NCBI GenBank assembly: GCA_035267185.1
Contig: DATFLY010000088.1
Location: 1 to 23,442, forward strand
Source of the DNA: JAUIBE01 sp035267185
Lineage (GTDB): Bacteria > Pseudomonadota > Gammaproteobacteria > Xanthomonadales > SZUA-36
Direction: 5' to 3'
DNA: 23,442 nucleotides
Shown here: positions 7,212 to 15,098 of the stretch, in pieces
How positions within the stretch are numbered: the first letter of the stretch is position 1
Layout of the letters: every line of letters begins with the position of its first letter
Notes under the pieces: generated by a model
What the model saw: the letters and a program-made list of their open reading frames with translations, nothing else
Told to the model about the DNA's origin: nothing
Databases searched by the model: none
Made by a program: the position numbers and the translations under genes

Positions 7212-7787
7212 TCAGTCACCAGATTGCGTTTGAAGTACCGCCATGATGCGCTGATTGACCTCTTCGATTGTTCCCACACCCAGTACCCTGGTCAGCAGGC
7301 CATGTTCGGCATAATGACCGACCACTGGCGCCGTCAGTTCCTCGTAAACCTGCATCCGTTTGCGAACCGTTTCTTCGCTGTCGTCGCTGCGGCCTTCCTC
7401 CTGGGCACGCCTGGCAATTCGGGCAATCACCATTTCTGTATCGATGTCGATCTGAACGGCAATGTCCAATGGCTGTTGAATACGTGCAAGCAGCTCATCC
7501 AGCGCGGTTGCCTGGACCAGGTTCCTGGGATAGCCGTCCAGGATAAATCCACCTGCAACGTCATCAGCACCCAGTCGCTCTTCAATAAGGCCCAGCATGA
7601 TTTCATCCGAGACCAGTTCACCCCGGTCCATAACAGCTTTGGCTTTTTTGCCAAGCTCTGATCCGGCCTTAACCGCTGCTCGAAGCAACTCCCCGGTGCT
7701 GACATGGGGAACAGCCAGGTGCTCGGTTAATATCGCAGCCTGCGTACCTTTTCCGGAGCCCGGCGCGCCCAACAAGACAATTCGCAT
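7212..7787 (-). CDS. adk: Adenylate kinase, short-LID form
   Basis: Adk interconverts ATP + AMP and 2 ADP. From the ATG at 7785-7787 the protein is 191 residues: P-loop GAPGSGKGT (7-15), STGELLR (30-36), FILDGYPRN (81-89), and RRAQEEGRSDDSEETVRKRM (127-146) where the LID would be. The LID is the short type, without the roughly 27-residue insertion found in E. coli Adk; as remembered, Xanthomonas Adk has this same short form. The open frame extends upstream to 8309, but that part overlaps the divergent phosphofructokinase gene and has no Adk homology; GAGGA seven bases upstream supports 7787 as the start. Adk also clears AMP produced by biosynthetic reactions that release PPi, which fits the PPi-using neighbours. 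Confidence 0.95.
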   Translation of the reverse strand: MRIVLLGAPGSGKGTQAAILTEHLAVPHVSTGELLRAAVKAGSELGKKAKAVMDRGELVSDEIMLGLIEERLGADDVAGGFILDGYPRNLVQATALDELLARIQQPLDIAVQIDIDTEMVIARIARRAQEEGRSDDSEETVRKRMQVYEELTAPVVGHYAEHGLLTRVLGVGTIEEVNQRIMAVLQTQSGD

Positions 7788-7907
7788 GAAATCCTCGTGT
7801 TTAGTCCCGTAAAATAGGGCGATAACGCTAACCGCTTGCTTGGGCCAAGTCAACGCAATACTGGCCTGTTTGAGCAGCACCGATTTCAGTTCAATTAAGG
7901 CCAGACC

Positions 7908-9167
7908 ATGAAGCAGAATATTCTTTATGCCCAATCCGGTGGTGTAACGCCGGTGATTAACGCATCGGCATGCGGCGTGATTGAGACCGCTCGCGACAAC
8001 CGAAATCGTATTGGCAAGGTGTTTGCGGCCAAAGATGGCATCATCGGCGCATTGCGTGAAGAGCTGATTGATACCTCGAAGGAACGCAAAGCAGACATCA
8101 CCGCCCTGAGAAATACGCCAGGTGGCGCATTCGGTTCCTGCCGTTACAAGCTCAAAAGCCTCGAAGAGAGCAAGCGGGAGTATGAGCGGCTGGTAGAGGT
8201 CCTGCGTGCCCACAATATCGGCCATTTCTTCTACAACGGCGGCGGAGACTCGGCTGATACAGCCTACAAGGTCTCGCAGATCGCCGATACGCTCGGTTAC
8301 CCGGTGCAATGCATTGGCATTCCAAAGACCATCGACAACGACCTTCCGATTACCGATTGCTGTCCGGGTTTCGGCTCAGTGGCCAAATACGTGGCCGTTT
8401 CAATTATGGAGGCGAGCCTTGATGTTGAGTCGATGGCTTCCAGCTCCACAAAAGTTTTTGTTCTCGAGGTGATGGGTAGGCATGCAGGCTGGATCGCGGC
8501 CGCAGGTGGCCTTGCCTGCCGTGAAAAAGGTGATCCGCCACACATCATTCTGTTTCCCGAGGTGCCGTTTAAACAGCAACCTTTCCTGAAGCGCGTGCGC
8601 GAATCAGTCAGGAAGTATGGCTATTGCTCAATCGTGGTTTCCGAGGGAGTTCGTGATTACCGCGGACGTTTCCTCGCCGATGCGGGTACCCGGGATGCAT
8701 TTGGGCATGCCCAGTTGGGCGGCGTGGCGCCGGTGGTCGCGAACATGATCAAAGCAAAACTGGGTTACAAGTATCACTGGGCAGTATCCGATTATCTGCA
8801 ACGATCAGCGCGTCATGTGGCTTCAGCCACCGACCTTGACCAGGCCTACAGTGTTGGTCAGGCTGCTGTCGAATTCGCGCTTGAAGGCAAAAACGGAGTG
8901 ATGCCGGTGATCAAGCGGCTGGCTGACAAGCCATATAAATGGACAGTGGCGGAAGCGCGGTTGTCGGAAGTGGCCAACAAGGAAAAAATGATGCCGAAGC
9001 GATTTATCACCAGGGACGGCTTTGGAATCACCCCTTCGGCGAGAAAATACCTGGAACCGTTGATTCACGGAGAGGCTTATCCACCGTATAAAAAAGACGG
9101 GTTGCCCGATTATGTTCGCCTGCAAAAGCACATGGTTGAGAAAAAGCTTCCGGATTTTAAGGTGTAA
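7908..9167 (+). CDS. pfp: Pyrophosphate-dependent 6-phosphofructokinase
   Basis: The enzyme phosphorylates fructose-6-phosphate with PPi instead of ATP and is reversible. The protein has 419 residues. Diagnostic residues are visible: GGGDS at 111-115, where Asp stands at the position that is Gly in ATP enzymes (GGDGS) and blocks the ATP alpha-phosphate site, and PKTIDND at 139-145, where Lys replaces the Gly of the ATP-type PGTIDND. MGRHAGW at 189-195 binds the sugar phosphate. The first half of the phosphate motif, GGGDS, differs from the common GGDDS and GGNDS. The ATG at 7908 follows AAGG. It is divergent from adk across 120 bp and upstream of hppA in the same direction, a linkage known from other bacteria that rely on PPi glycolysis. 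Confidence 0.93.
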   Translation: MKQNILYAQSGGVTPVINASACGVIETARDNRNRIGKVFAAKDGIIGALREELIDTSKERKADITALRNTPGGAFGSCRYKLKSLEESKREYERLVEVLRAHNIGHFFYNGGGDSADTAYKVSQIADTLGYPVQCIGIPKTIDNDLPITDCCPGFGSVAKYVAVSIMEASLDVESMASSSTKVFVLEVMGRHAGWIAAAGGLACREKGDPPHIILFPEVPFKQQPFLKRVRESVRKYGYCSIVVSEGVRDYRGRFLADAGTRDAFGHAQLGGVAPVVANMIKAKLGYKYHWAVSDYLQRSARHVASATDLDQAYSVGQAAVEFALEGKNGVMPVIKRLADKPYKWTVAEARLSEVANKEKMMPKRFITRDGFGITPSARKYLEPLIHGEAYPPYKKDGLPDYVRLQKHMVEKKLPDFKV

Positions 9168-9199
9168 TGCCTGCAGGCCATTGACATTGATGATATATT

Positions 9200-9216
9200 C
9201 CCCGCGCTAGGCGGGG
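9200..9216 (+). terminator. GC-rich stem-loop after pfp, possible weak terminator
   Basis: CCCCGC (9200-9205) pairs with GCGGGG (9211-9216) around the loop GCTAG, 33 bases after the pfp stop. No T tract follows directly, so intrinsic termination is only possible, not shown. Confidence 0.3.
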
Positions 9217-9273
9217 ACCACCCCCATTCTGATTATTTAAAAAAACGTATACATAAATGGCCGGGGATAATTG

Positions 9274-9348
9274 GGGTCAGAGTAAAATTAGCGTGTCTGC
9301 AAAATTTTCAAAGCGGCTTATTTACGAAAACTAATTTTACTCTGACCC
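9274..9348. repeat. 18-bp perfect inverted repeat upstream of hppA
   Basis: GGGTCAGAGTAAAATTAG at 9274-9291 is the exact reverse complement of CTAATTTTACTCTGACCC at 9331-9348, with a 39-base loop. The right arm ends 17 bases before the hppA ribosome binding site. The GGGTCAGAGTAAAATTA string is familiar from intergenic sequences next to REP-type (TnpA_REP/IS200-like) transposases in environmental gammaproteobacteria, but that link is from memory. It is either a small non-autonomous mobile element or a structured leader. Confidence 0.75.
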
Positions 9349-9365
9349 TGGCAACCGGGCTTTTT

Positions 9366-9370
9366 GGAGG
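9366..9370 (+). promoter_or_regulatory. Ribosome binding site that sets the hppA start
   Basis: GGAGG lies 8 bases before the ATG at 9379. An in-frame TTG at 9364 would overlap this site, so the ATG is the better start. Confidence 0.75.
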
Positions 9371-9378
9371 CAAATCTG

Positions 9379-11394
9379 ATGAGTAACGAAATGGCGCTCT
9401 GGCTCGCCCTGGGCGCGTCCATTCTTGCAATTATTTATGGTGTCTTCACCGCAATGTGGGTGATTGGTAAACCATTTGGCAACGAGCGTATGCAGAAAAT
9501 CGCCGCTGCCGTGCAGGAAGGCGCAAACGCTTACATGAATCGACAGTACGGGACCATTGCCATTGTTGGCGTGGTGCTGTGTGTTGTGGTTGGTTTTGCT
9601 CTCGACTGGGCAACCGCGATCGGCTTCGCCATTGGTGCAATCTTTTCAGGCATGGCCGGTTACATCGGCATGTTTGTCTCTGTTCGTGCCAATGTACGTA
9701 CAGCAGAGGCTGCTCGTGAGGGGCTGAGTCCCGCACTCAAGGTCGCCTTCCGCGGTGGCGCGATCACCGGCATGCTGGTGGTCGGGCTTGGTCTGTTGGG
9801 CGTTGCTGGCTACTTTGCGCTGTTGCAGAGCATGGGTTACAGCATGGACGATATCCTGCACGCCCTGGTCGGCCTGGCATTTGGCGGTTCACTCATCTCG
9901 ATTTTTGCGCGACTCGGTGGCGGAATTTTCACCAAGGGCGCGGACGTGGGCGCTGACCTTGTTGGTAAGGTCGAAGCCGGAATTCCGGAAGATGATCCAC
10001 GCAACCCGGCCGTGATTGCCGACAACGTGGGAGACAACGTTGGTGACTGCGCCGGTATGGCTGCTGATCTTTTCGAAACCTACGCGGTGACCCTGGTTGC
10101 AACCATGCTCCTGGGTTCACTGATGGTTGCCGAAGTAGGCGTTAACGCTGTCATCTATCCAATGGTGCTCGGTGCGCTTTCGATCATTGCATCGGTCCTC
10201 GGTACATTCGTTGTTGGCACCAAGGAGGGCGGAAAGATCATGACCGCACTCTACAAGGGCGTCATCGCTTCAGGCGTGCTTGCTGCCATCGCGTTTTACC
10301 CGGTCACGAATATGCTGATGGGCGAAGATTCAATCAATCTTTATTTCGCATCATTGATCGGGCTCGCACTCACGGCTGCCATGGTGTTCATCACCGAGTA
10401 CTACACCGGCACAGAATTCAAACCGGTCAAGCAGGTTGCTGAAGCCTCAACCCTGGGACATGCCACCAACATCATTGCCGGCCTGGGCATCTCAATGAAA
10501 TCCACTGCCTGGCCTGTGTTGGCTGTGTGTGCCTCCATCTGGGGCGCCTATGAACTTGCGGGGCTCTACGGTATCGCCATCGCGGCAACAAGCATGTTGT
10601 CTATGACGGGCATGATCGTGGCGCTGGACGCCTTCGGTCCAATCACCGATAACGCCGGCGGAATTGCCGAAATGGCTGAGCTGCCTCCCGAGGTGCGTAA
10701 AACCACCGATGCGCTTGATGCGGTGGGCAACACCACCAAGGCGGTCACCAAGGGTTATGCGATCGGGTCAGCCGGTCTGGCCGCGCTGGTGCTGTTTGCT
10801 GACTATACGCACAGCCTCGAAAGGGCAGGTTACGAAAACATGACCTTCGATCTGTCCAACCACCTGGTCATCATCGGCCTGTTTATTGGTGGCCTGGTGC
10901 CCTACCTTTTTGGCGCCATGGCTATGGAGGCGGTCGGTCGTGCGGCAGGCGCCATCATCACCGAGGTTCGTCGCCAGTTCAAAGAGATCCCCGGCATCAT
11001 GGAAGGCACAACCAAGCCGGACTATGCGCGCTCGGTTGACCTCCTGACCAAGGCGGCCATCAAGGAAATGATCATTCCATCCATGCTGCCCCTGCTGGTG
11101 CCAATTGTTGTTGGCCTGTTGCTGGGTCCGCAGGCGCTGGGTGGTCTGCTCGTCGGAACCATCGTTACCGGCCTGTTCGTGGCAATTTCAATGACCACTG
11201 GCGGTGGTGCCTGGGACAATGCCAAGAAATACATCGAAGATGGTAATTTCGGCGGCAAGGGAACCGAGGCTCATGCAGCAGCGGTTACCGGTGATACTGT
11301 AGGCGATCCGTACAAAGATACGGCCGGGCCTGCGATCAACCCGCTGATCAAGATCATCAACATTGTGGCGCTGCTGATTGTTACGCTTCTGTAA
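9379..11394 (+). CDS. hppA: K+-independent membrane H+-translocating pyrophosphatase
   Basis: The pump hydrolyses PPi in the cytoplasm and exports protons across the inner membrane. The 671-residue protein from ATG 9379 is hydrophobic throughout, consistent with the ~16 helices of the family. Catalytic signatures are intact: DVGADLVGKVE at 189-199 and DNVGDNVGD at 215-223, with the matching acidic motif near the C-terminus (DTVGDPYKDTAGPAINP). The segment GNTTKAVTKGYAIGSA (about residue 450) has Lys and Thr at the two positions that are Ala and Gly in K+-dependent pumps, so this should be the K+-independent, proton-pumping type. It follows pfp with ~210 bp between, so it may have its own promoter inside that region; an inverted repeat lies just before the RBS. 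Confidence 0.96.
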   Translation: MSNEMALWLALGASILAIIYGVFTAMWVIGKPFGNERMQKIAAAVQEGANAYMNRQYGTIAIVGVVLCVVVGFALDWATAIGFAIGAIFSGMAGYIGMFVSVRANVRTAEAAREGLSPALKVAFRGGAITGMLVVGLGLLGVAGYFALLQSMGYSMDDILHALVGLAFGGSLISIFARLGGGIFTKGADVGADLVGKVEAGIPEDDPRNPAVIADNVGDNVGDCAGMAADLFETYAVTLVATMLLGSLMVAEVGVNAVIYPMVLGALSIIASVLGTFVVGTKEGGKIMTALYKGVIASGVLAAIAFYPVTNMLMGEDSINLYFASLIGLALTAAMVFITEYYTGTEFKPVKQVAEASTLGHATNIIAGLGISMKSTAWPVLAVCASIWGAYELAGLYGIAIAATSMLSMTGMIVALDAFGPITDNAGGIAEMAELPPEVRKTTDALDAVGNTTKAVTKGYAIGSAGLAALVLFADYTHSLERAGYENMTFDLSNHLVIIGLFIGGLVPYLFGAMAMEAVGRAAGAIITEVRRQFKEIPGIMEGTTKPDYARSVDLLTKAAIKEMIIPSMLPLLVPIVVGLLLGPQALGGLLVGTIVTGLFVAISMTTGGGAWDNAKKYIEDGNFGGKGTEAHAAAVTGDTVGDPYKDTAGPAINPLIKIINIVALLIVTLL

Positions 11395-11462
11395 TCCGTC
11401 ACACAGCGTGTGAACATTCCGTCGGATACCCGGTCTGTAGTTCGACGCGGGAGTGAAAGTGG

Positions 11463-13814
11463 ATGAAAGCGCTGATCAAAAACTTTAGTCGCCTGGTACT
11501 GGCGGGGCTTTTGGCCCTGCCAGTGGCCGGTGCGGCGATCGAACCGGAAGACATTCTCGATTACGGGGACGTCTTTATCATTTCCGGCCATGCTCCAGAT
11601 CGCAGCAATATCGTTGTGAACTGGAAAATCGCCAGTGACTACTACCTTTACAACAACCAGTTCCTGGAGTTTTCTTCAGGTACGCCCGGTGTTGAGATCG
11701 GTGAGCCAATCATTCCCCGCGGCAAAATCGAGTTCGACGAGTTGCTTGGCCAGGATGTTGAGAAATATGAGGGCCAGGTACGTGTGGACGTGCCCATCCT
11801 TTCAATCGACCCTGACATCTATGCCATGCAGCTCCGCGTCAGGTCCCAGGGTTGTCTGGACCAGGTTCTGTGTTATCCGCCAACCACCCAGGTGGTGCTG
11901 GTCGGGTTTCCGGCAGAAGAAGCCCCGAGCCAACCTGCGCCCTCGCAACCGGCCGCTGAGCCAGTTCAGGATGACCATCCGTTAACCAGTGCGCTTTCCG
12001 GCCTCGTTGACGATCCGCTTTCAGGGCTGGTCGATTCCAGTGGTTCGCAACCGGCATTGCAGCCCGAACAGGCGTTTCAATACGAGGTGATTGGTCTGAG
12101 TGCGGAAACAGCCCTGGTTCGGTTCACCGCTGAGCCGGGTTACTACCTCTACCAGGACAAATTTGAATTCAGGGTGTTGTCGCCGGAAGGAGTCACTGTA
12201 CGAGAGGCTTCGTTCCCCGAGGGTGTTGTGAAGGACGATCCTGAATTCGGTCTGGTTCCGGTTTACTACGACCAGATCGAAGTTCCCGTTCGGTTTAACC
12301 GACCAGCCGGTCCGGCACAGGAAGTATTGCTCGAGGCTGATTTTCAGGGTTGTCGGGACGGGGACATCTGCTATCCCCCGATGACGCGCGAAGTTGTGTT
12401 CGAAATCGATGCGGTGGCCACCGCAATCGACGCGAAGCCAATCGTGCCCGCAGAACCCGACAATGAATCAGAAACAGCCTCAGCCCCCCAAAACGTCCCG
12501 CCGGTTTCCGAGCAGGACCGACTGGCCAGTGTACTGACAGATCACCCGGCCCGCGCATTGCTGGTGTTTTTTGCTGCCGGCTTGCTGCTTGCGTTTACAC
12601 CGTGCGTGTTCCCCATGGTTCCGATTCTCTCCGGAATCATTGCCGGGGAAGGTTCCAGCATGACCACCATGAGGGGATTCTGGCTATCCCTGGTCTATGT
12701 GTTGGCCATGGCCGTCACTTACACCATCGCGGGTGTGCTGGCCGGATTGTTTGGACAAAACCTTCAGGCCGTATTCCAGAATCCCTGGATCATTTCGAGT
12801 TTTGTGCTGGTCTTCATCCTGCTGGCGCTGTCGATGTTCGGCTTCTATGAATTACAACTTCCCGGCAAACTGCAGAGCAAGATTGCTGATGCCAGCTCAT
12901 CCCAGGGCGGTGGTCGATTCACCGGCGTTGCGGTCATGGGCTTTCTGTCTGCCCTGATCGTTGGTCCCTGTGTTGCCCCGCCGTTGATGGCTGCTTTGAT
13001 CGTCATCGGTGCTTCCGGTGACGCGGTGCTGGGGGGTGCTGCCCTGTTTGCCCTCTCGCTTGGCATGGGAGTTCCATTGATTGTCTTTGGCGCAACCGCC
13101 GGAAAGCTTTTGCCCAGGGCAGGATCCTGGATGAAAACAATCCAGGCCGTATTCGGTGTTGGCTTACTGGCACTCAGCATCTGGATGCTGGAGCGTATCC
13201 TGCCTGGCGGGCTGATCATGTTGCTCTGGGGCGTGCTTGCACTGGCCTGCGGTGTTTACCTTGGCGCGATGGAGCGTATACCTGAAAGTGCTTCGGGATG
13301 GCGTAAGCTCTGGAAAGCACTTGGGGTCACCCTGATGTTATTCGGTGCCATGCAATTGGTGGGCGCAGCGAGTGGCGGTGACAACTGGCTCAGCCCGCTT
13401 GAAAAGCTTGGTGGCCAGGGCGTGCAAGCCGTTGCTGTTCCCGGGTCCGAGTTCAGAAAAATCAAGTCAACCGATGATCTGGACATGGCATTGCAGCAGG
13501 CGTCGGCTTCCGGCAAGGGCGCCATGCTTGATTTTTACGCTGACTGGTGCGTTGAGTGCATCCGGATGGAGCGCAACACGTTTCCGGACCAGGGGGTTCA
13601 GTCCCTGATGGCGCAGATGCAGCCTCTCAAAGCAGATGTAACACCACATGATGAAGTTGACCAGGCGCTAATGAAAAAGTACGGCATCATCGGGCCGCCG
13701 GCCATCCTGTTCTTTGACCGGTCAGGACAGGAAATGAAGGCTTATCGACTGGTCGGCTACTTCACTCCTGAAGAATTCTCTGATCACCTGCGTGTGGTCC
13801 TGGCAGCGCAATGA
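11463..13814 (+). CDS. dsbD: Thiol:disulfide interchange protein DsbD with two alpha domains
   Basis: DsbD moves electrons from cytoplasmic thioredoxin across the inner membrane to periplasmic thiol proteins. The 783-residue protein has a signal peptide (1-24, ending VAGA-A). It then has two consecutive N-terminal alpha domains: ~30-150 with Cys131/Cys137 in QGCLDQVLCYPP, and ~203-318 with Cys297/Cys303 in QGCRDGDICYPP. The membrane beta domain (~363-635) carries Cys381 in FTPCVFPMVPILSG and Cys503 in GPCVAPPL. The C-terminal thioredoxin-like gamma domain has CVEC (696-699). E. coli DsbD has one alpha domain and ~565 residues, so the second copy explains most of the extra length. Both copies keep their cysteine pair. 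A TlpA-like gene follows 37 bases later, a likely client or partner in one operon. Confidence 0.93.
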   Translation: MKALIKNFSRLVLAGLLALPVAGAAIEPEDILDYGDVFIISGHAPDRSNIVVNWKIASDYYLYNNQFLEFSSGTPGVEIGEPIIPRGKIEFDELLGQDVEKYEGQVRVDVPILSIDPDIYAMQLRVRSQGCLDQVLCYPPTTQVVLVGFPAEEAPSQPAPSQPAAEPVQDDHPLTSALSGLVDDPLSGLVDSSGSQPALQPEQAFQYEVIGLSAETALVRFTAEPGYYLYQDKFEFRVLSPEGVTVREASFPEGVVKDDPEFGLVPVYYDQIEVPVRFNRPAGPAQEVLLEADFQGCRDGDICYPPMTREVVFEIDAVATAIDAKPIVPAEPDNESETASAPQNVPPVSEQDRLASVLTDHPARALLVFFAAGLLLAFTPCVFPMVPILSGIIAGEGSSMTTMRGFWLSLVYVLAMAVTYTIAGVLAGLFGQNLQAVFQNPWIISSFVLVFILLALSMFGFYELQLPGKLQSKIADASSSQGGGRFTGVAVMGFLSALIVGPCVAPPLMAALIVIGASGDAVLGGAALFALSLGMGVPLIVFGATAGKLLPRAGSWMKTIQAVFGVGLLALSIWMLERILPGGLIMLLWGVLALACGVYLGAMERIPESASGWRKLWKALGVTLMLFGAMQLVGAASGGDNWLSPLEKLGGQGVQAVAVPGSEFRKIKSTDDLDMALQQASASGKGAMLDFYADWCVECIRMERNTFPDQGVQSLMAQMQPLKADVTPHDEVDQALMKKYGIIGPPAILFFDRSGQEMKAYRLVGYFTPEEFSDHLRVVLAAQ

Positions 13815-13851
13815 TGGTCGTTAAATACACCCCGCCAAATTTTGAGTTGAA

Positions 13852-14448
13852 ATGAAAATACCCTTTTCCCTGATTATCGTCTTTGTTGCAATCGCTGCTG
13901 GTTCGGCAGGTGCAGCCGGTTATTACTTCATGGATTCGACCAATGACGAAACGTCGTTGGTGCAAAAAGCACAAGAAGCAAGGGTGGTCGTTGAACAAGA
14001 GGTTTCAACGGGTGGCCTGGTGGGTCAGCGACGCCCTGACTACACTCACGGAAGCGTTGACGGGTCATTTATCTCTGCCTCGGACTTCGATGGCCAGGTC
14101 GTGCTGGTAAATTTCTGGGCCACCTGGTGCGCGCCATGTCGCGAAGAAATGCCAATGTTGATGGATATTCGTGATCGCTATAGCGCGCAGGGCTTCGAGG
14201 TTGTGGGTGTGGCCATTGATGACGTGGCGGCCGCTCGCGAATTCCTGGAAGAAGTAGGTGTGCAGTATCCCAACGTTGTAGGTTCAATGGACGTTATGGA
14301 AACGCTTGGCCTCTATGGCAACGCCTCAGGAACGCTTCCATATACGGTGCTGATTGACAGGGACGGAGTCATTCGCTGGAGACTCATGGGTGCATTGAAA
14401 GAACCAGCGCTGGTCAGTGAAATTGAGGGTTTGCTGGGCAAAATTTAA
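13852..14448 (+). CDS. Membrane-anchored TlpA/ResA-like thioredoxin
   Basis: A 198-residue protein with one N-terminal hydrophobic anchor or uncleaved signal (residues 5-26), a short linker, and a thioredoxin fold of the TlpA/ResA (AhpC/TSA-Redoxin) type. The active site is WCAPC (92-96) in VVLVNFWATWCAPCREEMPM, and the cis-proline loop is in GTLPYTVLIDRDG. Such proteins keep periplasmic cysteines reduced, for example in cytochrome c maturation or copper delivery. Immediately downstream of dsbD (37-base gap, same strand), it probably receives electrons from DsbD. The exact substrate cannot be told from sequence. Confidence 0.88.
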   Translation: MKIPFSLIIVFVAIAAGSAGAAGYYFMDSTNDETSLVQKAQEARVVVEQEVSTGGLVGQRRPDYTHGSVDGSFISASDFDGQVVLVNFWATWCAPCREEMPMLMDIRDRYSAQGFEVVGVAIDDVAAAREFLEEVGVQYPNVVGSMDVMETLGLYGNASGTLPYTVLIDRDGVIRWRLMGALKEPALVSEIEGLLGKI

Positions 14449-14495
14449 CGATTCTTTAATGAATCTGCTTCGATCTTCTCCTAAATACACTCGAT

Positions 14496-14610
14496 ATTGA
14501 GGCTAAATGTAGACAAAATGCCTCAATTGGTGCAGACTTGGCCACCCCTGAAATCCATTCATGCACACGGCCCGAACCAAGAAGCTGGTTCGACAGATTA
14601 CCTGTGCATG
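14496..14610 (+). promoter_or_regulatory. Set of perfect stem-loops in the aroQ leader
   Basis: Three perfect stems occupy this gene-free stretch. ATTGAGGC (14496-14503) pairs with GCCTCAAT (14520-14527). CATGCACA (14560-14567) pairs with TGTGCATG (14603-14610), and nested inside it GAACCA (14574-14579) pairs with TGGTTC (14586-14591). The nested pair ends eight bases before the aroQ Shine-Dalgarno. No T tract makes either a clear terminator, and no known riboswitch was recognised. Confidence 0.5.
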
Positions 14611-14618
14611 ACTGCCAC

Positions 14619-14623
14619 AGGAG
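14619..14623 (+). promoter_or_regulatory. Ribosome binding site deciding a TTG start for aroQ
   Basis: AGGAG lies 9 bases before TTG 14633. The only nearby ATG (14626) is out of frame with the conserved AroQ N-terminus. Confidence 0.7.
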
Positions 14624-14632
14624 TAATGTGGT

Positions 14633-15073
14633 TTGGCCAATATTCTCGTTATCAATGGACCCAACCTGAACCTTCTAGGGAATCGTGAACCGGCTCAGTA
14701 CGGGCATCGGACCCTACAGGAAATTATGGATGAGCTGGTGCACTTTGCTGGCACCTGCGGTCATGAACTAAGCCACGTCCAGAGTAATGGCGAAGGTGCG
14801 CTGGTCGACATAGTGCAGGGCGCGGCAACTCGCGAAGTTGATTACATCATCATCAATCCCGCGGCTTACACACACACAAGTGTTGCCCTGCGCGATGCAC
14901 TGATTGCGGTTGATATTCCCTTTGTGGAAGTCCACTTATCCGCGGTGCAAGCCAGGGAGCCCTTCCGGCACAGGTCCTACTTTGCGGATATTGCCATGGG
15001 TGTGATTTCAGGATTTCGCGGTGAGAGTTATCTTCTGGCCCTTCAGGCCATAGTGAACAGGATAGAGCCATAG
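14633..15073 (+). CDS. aroQ: Type II 3-dehydroquinate dehydratase
   Basis: AroQ removes water from 3-dehydroquinate in the third step of the shikimate pathway. The 146-residue protein has all family landmarks: ILVINGPNLNLLGNREP at the N-terminus with Arg18 and the catalytic Tyr23 (QYG), the substrate-binding INPAAYTHTSVALRDAL (74-90), and EVHLS with His101. The start is TTG with a good AGGAG; the protein begins MANILVINGPN, exactly where homologues begin, so TTG is likely genuine. Directly downstream is accB (25-base gap). The pairing of aroQ with accB-accC is a common arrangement in gammaproteobacteria. Confidence 0.95.
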   Translation: MANILVINGPNLNLLGNREPAQYGHRTLQEIMDELVHFAGTCGHELSHVQSNGEGALVDIVQGAATREVDYIIINPAAYTHTSVALRDALIAVDIPFVEVHLSAVQAREPFRHRSYFADIAMGVISGFRGESYLLALQAIVNRIEP

Positions 15074-15098
15074 GGCCAGGGCCCTGGGAGCGATCAAG

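Noticed and set aside
7788..8309. N-terminal extension of the adk frame to a 365-residue protein
   Set aside because: The extension lies antisense to the phosphofructokinase gene and has no Adk homology; ATG 7785-7787 with GAGGA gives the standard N-terminus.
9181..9198. TTGACA followed by TATATT as a promoter for hppA
   Set aside because: The hexamers are only about six bases apart, too close for sigma70; the match is chance.
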